DNA of 38,960 nucleotides from SIG291 sp045543455 (GCA_045543455.1 JAZQMK010000094.1:1-38960); one strand, 5' to 3'; positions 1 through 6,288 are shown, numbered from the stretch's first letter. Program-made: numbers and translations. The notes: generated by a model from the sequence alone, not told the origin.

Positions 1-53
1 ATATACTGTGTGCGGATTTTTTGTACCATAAATTCTTGATCGTGTTTGTTCAT
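1..53 (-). CDS. Small conserved membrane protein, N-terminus only (gene runs off the window)
   Basis: Only the first 17 codons are inside the window, read leftward from an ATG at 53, beginning MNKHDQEFMVQKIRTQY. A strong GGAGG sits at 58-62 on the minus strand with normal spacing, so the start is well supported. From memory, this opening matches a short clostridial membrane protein that databases often label dihydropteridine reductase, a name with little functional support. The membrane part would lie outside the window. A long structured leader with two Shine-Dalgarno-like sequences lies directly upstream. The start is seen; the family link is recall and the function is unknown. Confidence 0.5.
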   Translation of the reverse strand, partial: MNKHDQEFMVQKIRTQY

Positions 54-57
54 AATT

Positions 58-235
58 CCTCCATTCCGAAGCATAAATGACTTGTATTTGCAAGTCATAT
101 GCGAAGGAATTGCGCAACTGAAATTCGCGAAGCGATTTTGGTTGTCGCATCAAACATATTTGTGATGCTTCAGCACAAATATGCTGTGTGAAAAATAGGC
201 ACATCAGTGCTATTTTTCGCACTTACCTCCTTTTT
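58..235 (-). promoter_or_regulatory. Structured leader element, copy 1 (four hairpins between two SD sequences)
   Basis: Read on the minus strand, the order is: AAAAAGGAGG (226-235); hairpin 1 (188-220, GAAAAATA paired with TATTTTTC plus GCAC/GTGC); hairpin 2 (155-183, 10 bp CATATTTGTG/CACAAATATG); hairpin 3 (115-144, closed by CAAC/GTTG and containing AAAATCGC and GCGAATTT); hairpin 4 (77-98, ATGACTTG/CAAGTCAT, extended by GCAT and ATTCC/GGAAT pairings out to about 65-110); and a second GGAGG (58-62) that serves the gene starting at 53. The same order recurs at 6117-6280 before argJ with different stem sequences. No known riboswitch class was recognised. Confidence 0.6.
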
Positions 236-340
236 GTAATGTATATTTGTTTTTGTATCATGGCTTTATTATGAAGCAGGAGTATTTGTGAGATGTTTTT
301 GAAATGTTAATGATTTGTTAAAAATGAGAAATGTTATATT

Positions 341-556
341 TTAATAATCAGAAGTTAAGCCAAAGAGTGGCCAGATAAAATCTTCTTTTTCGTTATAGAT
401 GTTAATTATATGTATATGATTAGTATCTATAGTGTAAAAGATATAATTTTTGGAAGTAAATATATAACGATAATTAGTGGGAATTCCAAACATTTTTTCA
501 ACGGATGGACCTAAGAATTTATTAGCGGCATCGGGAGTATATTGTATTTTTCTCAA
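341..556 (-). pseudogene. RelE/ParE-like toxin with an internal deletion
   Basis: The 71-residue product starts MRKIQYTPDAANK, like a RelE/ParE toxin, then jumps to LGPSVEKMFGIPTNYRYIF and the usual C-terminal strands (NYIFYTID, HIHIINIYNEKEDF, WPLFG). Family members are normally about 95-105 residues. Roughly 30-35 residues that form the two N-terminal helices are missing around residue 13, with the reading frame kept. The start is a TTG at 554-556, two bases after the antitoxin stop, with GGGGG upstream. The gene follows its antitoxin as in a normal toxin-antitoxin operon. It is probably inactive. A genuinely short toxin variant is the alternative. Confidence 0.6.
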
Positions 557-558
557 AA

Positions 559-873
559 TTATACCCCCAATTCCTTTTCGAGGTCTTCAGAGTTAATGAA
601 ACCTTCTTTTTTTGCATTTTCTTCAGCTCTTTTTAGGTCATTCATAAGTATTGTAAGAGCTTGTTCTTTTAGGACTTCTTTATTGTTAAGAGTTAGTAAA
701 AATGGTAAACCTTCAGCATTGATAGATTGTTGTAAGAATGCGTTAAATGCATCAGTTAAAGTTAAGCCTACTTTGGCATATATTTCTTCAACACTGCGCT
801 TAATTTCAGAATTGATTCGTACTTGAAATGTGGCATCTTTTGGAGCCATGGCTACATTTGAGTATTGTATCAT
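559..873 (-). CDS. RelB/DinJ-family antitoxin
   Basis: This 104-residue protein carries the DinJ/RelB signature near its N-terminus (DATFQVRINSEIKRSVEEIY) followed by GLTLTDAFNAFLQQSI and the GLPFLL segment, which form the ribbon-helix-helix DNA-binding dimer. The acidic C-terminal half would wrap the toxin. The ATG at 873 has GGAGG at 883-887. It is the first gene of a leftward antitoxin-toxin operon. A promoter TTGACA-17-TAAACT is visible on the minus strand (-35 at 917-922, -10 at 894-899). The 7-bp repeats ACAATGT at 902 and 914 within it may be operator half-sites. Autoregulation is the family rule. Since the toxin is truncated, this antitoxin may now be an orphan repressor. Confidence 0.85.
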   Translation of the reverse strand: MIQYSNVAMAPKDATFQVRINSEIKRSVEEIYAKVGLTLTDAFNAFLQQSINAEGLPFLLTLNNKEVLKEQALTILMNDLKRAEENAKKEGFINSEDLEKELGV

Positions 874-893
874 AGCATTTCACCTCCATTAAT

Positions 894-963
894 AGTTTAA
901 CACAATGTGATTACAATGTCAATACAAAGAAATGCTTGACAATTAATGTAAATGTGATAAAAT
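894..963. promoter_or_regulatory. Back-to-back divergent promoters for two antitoxin-type genes
   Basis: Leftward: TTGACA (plus-strand 917-922) and TAAACT (894-899), 17 bp apart, for the RelB/DinJ gene. Rightward: TTGACA at 936-941 and TAAAAT at 958-963, 16 bp apart, for the Phd-like gene. The two -35 boxes form an inverted repeat separated by 13 bp, so a repressor bound here could control both genes. Confidence 0.6.
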
Positions 964-997
964 AATGATAAAGTAATGATAAAAGGAGATGCAAAAA

Positions 998-1492
998 ATG
1001 ATACAAATTAGACCTATTTCAGATTTAAGAAACAAATTTACAGAGATTGAAAAAGAAGTAAGTGGCGGTAATCCGGTGTATTTAACTAAGAATGGTTATG
1101 GTTCTATGGTGGTTTTAAGTATAGAAGCATATTCAAAATTAGTTGATGGTGACAAAGATGATTCATACGAACAAGATGAACCAGATATAAAGTCATTGAA
1201 GAATAAAAAGAAGATGAATGTCAGAGAAGGTGTATTGCTGGAATCTAAGAATGTTATAGAAGATTATGCAACGGATGCATTTAACTATGGAAGTCAGTAT
1301 GCAGTATTCACGGTTGGTGAAAAGGGAGAAAAGTTAAGAAAGAAAATATGTGAATATATTTTGGTATTTAAGGATGGCGCAGAAAGACTGGAGTTTAAGG
1401 TTGACAAAAATATTTATTCCAGAATGGAAGAGGGTACAGTTGGTAACCTGACTTATAGAAAAAATGAATTTATTTCATTTGATGTGATATAA
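998..1492 (+). CDS. Phd/YefM-type antitoxin domain fused to a DUF2500-like domain
   Basis: The first ~48 residues match the Phd/YefM antitoxin fold (IRPISDLRNKFTEIEKEV, then NPVYLTKNGYGSMVVLSIEAY). A charged linker of about 35 residues follows. The last ~70 residues resemble DUF2500: a strand with YILVFKDGAERLEFKV, then YSRMEEGTVGNLTYRKNEF and a terminal FISFD. The total is 164 residues, about twice a normal Phd antitoxin. I start at the ATG at 998 because AAAGGAG (982-988) is 9 bp away; the ATG at 989 lies too close to it. No toxin gene follows; the next genes encode DUF3592-like membrane proteins. No membrane segment is seen here, although DUF2500 proteins usually have one. The domain calls are by eye. 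Confidence 0.6.
   Translation: MIQIRPISDLRNKFTEIEKEVSGGNPVYLTKNGYGSMVVLSIEAYSKLVDGDKDDSYEQDEPDIKSLKNKKKMNVREGVLLESKNVIEDYATDAFNYGSQYAVFTVGEKGEKLRKKICEYILVFKDGAERLEFKVDKNIYSRMEEGTVGNLTYRKNEFISFDVI
1472..1491 (+). repeat. 20-bp direct repeat, copy 1
   Basis: ATTTCATTTGATGTGATATA forms the last codons of the Phd-DUF2500 gene and recurs exactly at 2863-2882 in a non-coding gap. Confidence 0.85.
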
Positions 1493-1526
1493 GAGAGGGA
1501 TTGGTTTCTGTGAAAGGAGCTATTTT

Positions 1527-2183
1527 ATGAAGAATAAAGCGTATAAAATTACAGTAGCAGTAATAGTAATACTTTTAGTATTATGTTTTGGATTTGAAAT
1601 ATGGGATTTTATCGAAATTGCAGTAAAGTATGATAGCGTGGGAGGAACTGTTAGTAAAGTTGAGTCGTATTATTCAGATGAAACAACCCACATAACTGTA
1701 TATGCAGATTATACATATAAGGGACAAGAATATAAAGAGGTGAGAATAGCCGCTGTAAATATGGTGAATAAAGGAGACAAGGTTAAATTATACATCAATC
1801 CTAATAATCCTAATGAAGTTACTACAATGGGATATAATATTTTCCCAATTGTTGCAGCTACGATTTCTATTATTGTTATATTAGGAATGTGTAAGCTGTT
1901 TAAATCTTTTGAAGCAAATGCATCTGAGGCACTTACTGAAGAAAATGGAGTTGTTCTTGATTGTGTTATTGAAGAAATTAAAGAAATACAAGGTAAAAGA
2001 GCGACAGCATATTATTTTCTATGTTCTTATGAATTAGAAGCGGTTAAATATATTTTTACTAGTGGGACATTTTATAGTTCTATATATGATGCTTATCCGA
2101 TAGGAAGTTCGATTAAGGTGCTTGTAGATAAGGACAATTATAAGATAAACAGGATATATTATGGGAAGAAGGAGGTAGTATAA
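1527..2183 (+). CDS. DUF3592-like membrane protein
   Basis: 218 residues. One membrane helix lies at about residues 8-27, followed by an extracytoplasmic beta-rich stretch (GGTVSKVESYYSDET, then YADYTYKGQEYKEV and NKGDKVKLYINPNNPNEV). That is the DUF3592 pattern of a short strand-rich domain ending in a G-x-x-V-x-[LV]-Y-x-x-P motif. A second helix follows at about 106-124 and then a cytoplasmic domain repeating a similar layout (GSSIKVLVDKDNYKIN). Function is unknown. AAAGGAGC precedes the ATG. It is a paralogue of the next gene, with the same length and topology, and both sit downstream of the Phd-DUF2500 gene, probably in one transcript. Confidence 0.6.
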   Translation: MKNKAYKITVAVIVILLVLCFGFEIWDFIEIAVKYDSVGGTVSKVESYYSDETTHITVYADYTYKGQEYKEVRIAAVNMVNKGDKVKLYINPNNPNEVTTMGYNIFPIVAATISIIVILGMCKLFKSFEANASEALTEENGVVLDCVIEEIKEIQGKRATAYYFLCSYELEAVKYIFTSGTFYSSIYDAYPIGSSIKVLVDKDNYKINRIYYGKKEVV

Positions 2184-2187
2184 AGCT

Positions 2188-2844
2188 ATGGAAAAATTTT
2201 TGAAAAGATTGGAATTAACAGTTATGGTTATCTCGGTAATTATGATTATAGTTAGTTTTACGAGTTTAGTAAATTCGGTTAAGTTAGTGAATACTACCTC
2301 ATCATTTGTAGGTAGAGTTAGTTCCATTGGAGAAAGTGGTATCTATGTTACATATGTATATAATGGCAAATTATATGAAAATGTTCATCTGAATACTGGA
2401 GCTTTATGGAGAGATGAAGGAGATACAATTAGACTGTATTACGATGAAACAAAACTTCAACCGATAAGGGATAATGTTATATTATGGGTAGTTCCACTTA
2501 TGTTATTAGTGTTTGGGGCGTTGTTGTTATTTGGAATTGGAAAACTTTATTTGCAACAGATAGAGGTAGACATTGAATATGCTCTTGCTGAAAAAGGAAA
2601 AAGGATTAATGCCATTGTTAATCATATTGGTTACAATGCCAAAAAGGGAAAATATTTTATTGAATGTAGCTATACTGCAGAAAATGGAAAGATATACGTG
2701 TTTAACAGTAGATTATTAGATAAAAGCTATGATGACATATATTTCCCAGGGGATAGCATTAATGTATTAGTAAATAAGAAGAACTATAGGATATATCTGG
2801 TGGATCAGGATAAAAAGTACTTAAAAAAGGTTATATATTGTTAG
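2188..2844 (+). CDS. DUF3592-like membrane protein, paralogue of the preceding gene
   Basis: 218 residues, laid out like its upstream neighbour: N-terminal helix (about 9-28), an outside domain with GRVSSIGESGIYVTYVYNGK and EGDTIRLYYDETKLQPI, a second helix (about 96-115), then a cytoplasmic part with IECSYTAENGKIYVF and GDSINVLVNKKNYRIYLV. The matching ends (SIKVLVDKDNYKIN versus SINVLVNKKNYRIY) show that the two genes are duplicates, now strongly diverged. The ATG lies 12 bp after GGAGG (2171-2175), a rather long gap. It starts 4 bp after the previous stop, so translation may be coupled. Function unknown. Confidence 0.6.
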   Translation: MEKFLKRLELTVMVISVIMIIVSFTSLVNSVKLVNTTSSFVGRVSSIGESGIYVTYVYNGKLYENVHLNTGALWRDEGDTIRLYYDETKLQPIRDNVILWVVPLMLLVFGALLLFGIGKLYLQQIEVDIEYALAEKGKRINAIVNHIGYNAKKGKYFIECSYTAENGKIYVFNSRLLDKSYDDIYFPGDSINVLVNKKNYRIYLVDQDKKYLKKVIYC

Positions 2845-2862
2845 AAACTAAAATTACAATAA

Positions 2863-2882
2863 ATTTCATTTGATGTGATATA
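2863..2882 (+). repeat. 20-bp direct repeat, copy 2 (possible gene-end remnant)
   Basis: Identical to 1472-1491, the 3' end of the Phd-DUF2500 gene, and followed by a similar purine-rich ribosome binding region. It probably marks the end of a lost duplicate copy. Confidence 0.7.
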
Positions 2883-2897
2883 GTAAGGGAGATGTGT

Positions 2898-3245
2898 ATG
2901 AAACTTGATAAGACGACAAAGGTATTATTGATAATTAGCGTTGTAATAGCGGTTGTATTGATGCCATCTTTTTTGATAAGTGCAATACTGTGTTTAAAGG
3001 ATTTGAGGATACAGCTATTTATCTTATTTATTTTAATGGCAATATTTACAACCTTTATTGGTGTCGTGTCGGTATTGTTTTTGATGAAAAAGAAGAAAAA
3101 ATGGTTGATAGCTGATGGCATAGCTTGGTTAGCATTTGCAGTTTGTGTATATTTAAATGGTGGTTCACCTATGTTTGTAATGTTATTATGCGTGCCATAT
3201 GCATATCTATTAATCCATCTTTTGCCTAAATGGAGTGAATTGTAA
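2898..3245 (+). CDS. Small integral membrane protein of unknown function
   Basis: 115 residues, mostly hydrophobic, with four likely helices (about residues 8-30, 37-60, 70-86 and 91-108) and a basic KKKKK loop after the second. No family is recognised. I chose the ATG at 2898 over the ATG at 2892 because AGGGAG ends at 2891. It follows the two DUF3592-like genes and is closed by the hairpin at 3269-3320, so it is probably the last gene of this accessory transcript. Confidence 0.55.
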   Translation: MKLDKTTKVLLIISVVIAVVLMPSFLISAILCLKDLRIQLFILFILMAIFTTFIGVVSVLFLMKKKKKWLIADGIAWLAFAVCVYLNGGSPMFVMLLCVPYAYLLIHLLPKWSEL

Positions 3246-3268
3246 AAATGAATAAATGCTAAATAAAA

Positions 3269-3320
3269 AACACATATGCTAAGAAGAGAGTTTATCGCCG
3301 TCTCTTCTTACATATGTGTT
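3269..3320. terminator. Bidirectional terminator between a membrane protein gene and argG
   Basis: Near-perfect 20-bp stem AACACATATG.TAAGAAGAGA with its complement at 3301-3320, 11-nt loop, A-run before and T-rich tail after. It serves convergent genes on both sides. Confidence 0.8.
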
Positions 3321-3333
3321 ATTTTGTTTAGTA

Positions 3334-4548
3334 TTATTTGTTATTTTCTTCCATCATAGCTCTAACCTTCATTGATAAGCCGAATAAGTTGATGAAACCT
3401 TCAGCATCATGGTGGTCATAAAGCTCGCCTGTTGTAAAGCTTGCAAGTGATTCATTGTATAATGAATATGGAGAAGTTGTACCAGCCTTGATGATGTTAC
3501 CCTTGTAAAGCTTGAACTTAACTTCACCTGTAACGTTCTTTTGTGTTGAAACAACAAATGCTTGTAATGCTTCTCTAAGTGGTGTAAACCATTTTCCTTC
3601 ATATACTAAATCAGCAAATTTTGTAGCTACAAGCTTCTTATATGCTAAAGTATCTCTGTCTAAGATAAGTTCTTCAAGCTGTGTATGTGCTTCCATAAGG
3701 ATTGTTCCACCAGGAGTTTCGTATACACCACGTGACTTCATACCAACAACACGGTTTTCAACGATATCGATGATACCAATACCATGCTTGCCACCAAGCT
3801 TGTTAAGCTCTCTGATAATATCAGATGCCTTCATCTTCTTGCCATTAACGCTTGTTGGAACACCTGCTTCAAATGTCATAGTAACATATTCGCCTTCGTC
3901 TGGTGCCTTTTCAGGTGAAACACCAAGAACTAATAAGTGATCATAGTTTGGTTCGTTAGATGGTAATTCAAGTTCAAGACCTTCGTGGCTGATGTGCCAT
4001 AAGTTACGGTCACGGCTGTAGCTTGAATCTGCTGAGAATGGTAAATCAATACCATGCTGCTTGCAGTATTCGATTTCGTCTTCACGAGAATTCATCTTCC
4101 AAGTTTCTTTACATCTCCAAGGAGCGATGATTTTGATTTCTGGAGCTAATGCCTTGATTGAAAGTTCGAAACGAACCTGGTCATTACCCTTACCTGTAGC
4201 ACCGTGGCAGATAGCAACAGCGCCTTCTTTTTTAGCGATTTCAACTAATTTCTTAGCGATAACTGGTCTTGCAAATGAAGTACCTAATAAATATTTATTT
4301 TCATAAACTGCGTTAGCCTGAACTGTTGGGATGATGTATTCATCAACAAATTCATCAACTACATCAAGTATGTATAACTTTTCAGCACCTGATAATTTAG
4401 CTCTTTCTTCTAATCCGTCAAGTTCACTTTCCTGTCCAACATCTATACAACAGCAAATAACTTCGTAATCATAGTTTTCCTTTAACCAAGGAATGATTGC
4501 TGTAGTATCAAGTCCGCCTGAATATGCGAGAACAACTTTTTCTTTCAT
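3334..4548 (-). CDS. argG: Argininosuccinate synthase
   Basis: 404 residues, the normal length. It joins citrulline and aspartate using ATP to make argininosuccinate, the penultimate step of arginine synthesis, in the cytosol. The N-terminal PP-loop ATP-binding motif AYSGGLDTTAIIPWL is intact, as are CHGATGKGNDQVRFE and the YSRDRNLWHISHEG substrate-binding segment. The ATG at 4548 has AGGAGGA upstream. It is transcribed away from the argC operon. A promoter is visible on the minus strand (TTGATT at 4610-4615, TATATT at 4587-4592, 17-bp spacer), with an ARG box about 50 bp further upstream. argH is not in the window. Confidence 0.97.
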   Translation of the reverse strand: MKEKVVLAYSGGLDTTAIIPWLKENYDYEVICCCIDVGQESELDGLEERAKLSGAEKLYILDVVDEFVDEYIIPTVQANAVYENKYLLGTSFARPVIAKKLVEIAKKEGAVAICHGATGKGNDQVRFELSIKALAPEIKIIAPWRCKETWKMNSREDEIEYCKQHGIDLPFSADSSYSRDRNLWHISHEGLELELPSNEPNYDHLLVLGVSPEKAPDEGEYVTMTFEAGVPTSVNGKKMKASDIIRELNKLGGKHGIGIIDIVENRVVGMKSRGVYETPGGTILMEAHTQLEELILDRDTLAYKKLVATKFADLVYEGKWFTPLREALQAFVVSTQKNVTGEVKFKLYKGNIIKAGTTSPYSLYNESLASFTTGELYDHHDAEGFINLFGLSMKVRAMMEENNK

Positions 4549-4586
4549 ATTAAATAATCCTCCTAGATATTTTTCTTAATGAAAAT

Positions 4587-4615
4587 AATATACATCATCT
4601 ATGTAAAATAATCAA
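4587..4615 (-). promoter_or_regulatory. argG promoter
   Basis: On the minus strand TTGATT (4610-4615) and TATATT (4587-4592) are separated by 17 bp, about 40 bp upstream of the argG start. Confidence 0.6.
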
Positions 4616-4662
4616 GTTATATTTTCAAATGTATTGCATAATATACAAAAATTTTGCATAAA

Positions 4663-4680
4663 TATGAATAAAAATTCAAA
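4663..4680. promoter_or_regulatory. ARG box (ArgR/AhrC operator)
   Basis: TATGAATAAAAATTCAAA fits the 18-bp arginine-repressor consensus TNTGAATWWWWATTCANW at every position. It sits 7 bp upstream of the argC -35 box and between the divergent argG and argC promoters, so arginine-dependent control of both is likely. The regulator gene is not in the window. Confidence 0.8.
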
Positions 4681-4687
4681 AAAGCTC

Positions 4688-4716
4688 TTTACATATTTGC
4701 AAACTTGTTTTAATAT
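4688..4716 (+). promoter_or_regulatory. argC operon promoter
   Basis: TTTACA (4688-4693) and TAATAT (4711-4716) with a 17-bp spacer. Transcription would start near 4723, giving a leader of about 150 nt before argC. Confidence 0.65.
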
Positions 4717-4729
4717 GTAGTAAGACAAA

Positions 4730-4845
4730 TTCATCAGACATGAAATAACTTCTGTCTGATGAATATATATGTGCAGGAATTCGGATAGGAAAGATGCCAG
4801 CTAAAGCTGACCCGAATTCCGCACTAAGACTCTCAGGCGAGTCTT
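4730..4845 (+). promoter_or_regulatory. Structured argC leader RNA, class not recognised
   Basis: Three stems can be drawn. The first is an 11-bp hairpin TTCATCAGACA (4730-4740) with TGTCTGATGAA (4753-4763). The second is a long stem GTGC.GGAATTCGG (4771-4784) with CCGAATTCC.GCAC (4812-4824), enclosing an asymmetric purine-rich loop and a small CAGC/GCTG hairpin (4798-4809). The third is AAGACTC/GAGTCTT (4826-4845) with loop TCAGGC. No T-run follows any stem, so a simple intrinsic terminator is absent and control, if any, would act on translation or through an RNA-binding protein. No T-box motif and no known aptamer core were recognised. The Shine-Dalgarno sequence GGAGG is at 4862-4866. Confidence 0.55.
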
Positions 4846-4872
4846 AAATAGAGAATTTTACGGAGGCGACTT

Positions 4873-5913
4873 ATGATTAAAGTTGGTATAATTGGTGCGA
4901 CAGGATACGCAGGTAATGAATTAGTTAGATTATTATTAGGACACAAGGAAGCAAAGGTTGTGTGGTACGGCTCAAGAAGCTATATAGATAAGAAGTATTC
5001 GGAAGTTTATCAGAATATGTTTGAGATAGTTGATGATGTATGCATGGATGATAATATGGAAGAATTAGCTAAGCAGGTTGATGTAATATTTACTGCAACA
5101 CCACAGGGCTTATGTGCATCTTTAGTTACAGAAGACATTTTAAAGCAGACTAAGATTATTGACCTTAGTGCTGACTTTAGAATTAAGGATGTAAGTGTAT
5201 ATGAGAAATGGTATGGCATTGAACACAAGAGCCCACAGTTTATTGAAGAGGCTGTATACGGTCTTTGCGAAATCAATAGAGAAGATATCAAGGGTAAGAG
5301 ACTTATAGCTAACCCAGGTTGCTATACAACATGTTCTATCCTTACAATTTATCCATTAGTTAAGGAAGGTTTAATTGATACAGATTCAATTATTATAGAT
5401 GCAAAATCAGGTACTTCAGGTGCAGGTAGAGGTGCTAAGGTAGCTAATCTTTTCTGTGAAGTTAATGAAAATATTAAGGCTTACGGTGTAACAACGCACA
5501 GACATACACCTGAGATTGAAGAACAGTTAGGTTATGCGGCTGGCAAGGACATTAAGCTTATGTTTACACCACACCTTGTTCCTATGAACAGAGGTATTTT
5601 AGTAACTTCATATGCAAAGCTTGTAAAGGATGTTACATATGAAGAAGTAAAGGCTGTATATGACAAATATTATAAGAATGAAAAGTTTGTCAGAGTCCTT
5701 GAAAAAGATGTTTGCCCAGAGACAAGATGGGTTGAAGGCAGTAACTATGTAGATGTTAACTTTAAGATTGATGAAAGAACAGGTCACATCGTTATGATGG
5801 GTGCACTTGATAATGTTGTGAAGGGCGCAGCAGGTCAGGCAGTTCAGAACATGAATCTTATGTTTGGTTTAGATGAGACAATGGGTCTTTTACAGGCACC
5901 AATGTTCCCATAG
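4873..5913 (+). CDS. argC: N-acetyl-gamma-glutamyl-phosphate reductase
   Basis: 346 residues, normal length. It reduces N-acetylglutamyl phosphate to the semialdehyde with NADPH, the third step of arginine synthesis. The Rossmann motif GATGYAGNELVRLL is at the N-terminus and the catalytic cysteine lies in NPGCYTTCSI (about residue 149). A histidine-rich HRHTPEIEEQLG segment follows, as in the family. CGGAGG precedes the ATG. It is the first gene of the rightward arg operon, behind a promoter, an ARG box and a structured leader. Confidence 0.97.
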   Translation: MIKVGIIGATGYAGNELVRLLLGHKEAKVVWYGSRSYIDKKYSEVYQNMFEIVDDVCMDDNMEELAKQVDVIFTATPQGLCASLVTEDILKQTKIIDLSADFRIKDVSVYEKWYGIEHKSPQFIEEAVYGLCEINREDIKGKRLIANPGCYTTCSILTIYPLVKEGLIDTDSIIIDAKSGTSGAGRGAKVANLFCEVNENIKAYGVTTHRHTPEIEEQLGYAAGKDIKLMFTPHLVPMNRGILVTSYAKLVKDVTYEEVKAVYDKYYKNEKFVRVLEKDVCPETRWVEGSNYVDVNFKIDERTGHIVMMGALDNVVKGAAGQAVQNMNLMFGLDETMGLLQAPMFP

Positions 5914-5928
5914 AAAGGAAAAATTACT

Positions 5929-6108
5929 GTGAAAGAATACAAATTAGTATATTTAAATAAAGGTCTCAAAATGTCTAGAGAAAAGGATTTAGAGCAGGCA
6001 CAGGAGATTATCAATGCATATGTAGAAGAAGGATGGGAACTTCAGCAGGTTATGTCACCAAGTGATATAATTGGAGCAATGGTTGGTGTATTTGTTAGAG
6101 AAAAATAA
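5929..6108 (+). CDS. DUF4177-family small protein
   Basis: A 59-residue protein starting at GTG with AAAGGAA (5914-5920) at good spacing. The sequence YKLVYLNKGLKMS, then EIINAYVEEGWELQQV and VGVFVREK, matches the DUF4177 pattern: a short first strand, a helix carrying an E-G-W-E-L motif, and a final strand. Function is unknown. It starts 15 bp after argC stops and ends about 180 bp before argJ, so it rides in the arginine operon. Whether it has an arginine-related role cannot be told from the sequence. Confidence 0.75.
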   Translation: MKEYKLVYLNKGLKMSREKDLEQAQEIINAYVEEGWELQQVMSPSDIIGAMVGVFVREK

Positions 6109-6116
6109 CAGGTACT

Positions 6117-6280
6117 AAAAAGGAGGCATATGATTTTGTCACTTTGATAAGCTGACAAAATCAATTAGAAATTTGCTGGCGCAAATTTATTTATCCGACA
6201 AGCAAAATCGCCTACGCGAATTTCGCTTGCGGTAACTCGCCAACGACTTTAAGATAAGTCGTTTGGGCTCGTTAAAGGAG
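6117..6280 (+). promoter_or_regulatory. Structured leader element, copy 2, upstream of argJ
   Basis: Order: AAAAGGAGG (6117-6126); hairpin 1 (6132-6162, perfect 10 bp GATTTTGTCA/TGACAAAATC); hairpin 2 (6169-6188, perfect 8 bp AAATTTGC/GCAAATTT); hairpin 3 (6199-6229, CAAGC/GCTTG closing AAAATCGC and GCGAATTT); hairpin 4 (6242-6263, AACGACTT/AAGTCGTT); then AAAGGAGG for argJ. Architecture and the hairpin-3 core match copy 1 at 58-235 on the other strand, while hairpins 1, 2 and 4 differ in sequence but not in form. No gene lies inside. It sits in the middle of an operon, so it would act on the readthrough transcript. Confidence 0.65.
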
Positions 6281-6288
6281 GAATTATT

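Noticed and set aside
559..826. Plus-strand frame opposite the RelB/DinJ antitoxin gene
   Set aside because: It is antisense to a well-supported antitoxin, without an SD or family resemblance.
4753..4763. Hammerhead ribozyme suggested by CTGATGA
   Set aside because: The string belongs to a perfect 11-bp hairpin and the required GAAA and three-stem core are not arranged around it.
4767..4805. A short upstream frame in the argC leader with two AGG arginine codons, as a possible arginine attenuator peptide
   Set aside because: No SD precedes it, the arginine codons are not clustered, and no terminator-antiterminator pair is visible.
4771..4845. Glycine riboswitch suggested by the CTCTCAGGC string
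   Set aside because: That string is the arm and loop of a simple hairpin; the other conserved glycine aptamer blocks are missing and the gene is argC.
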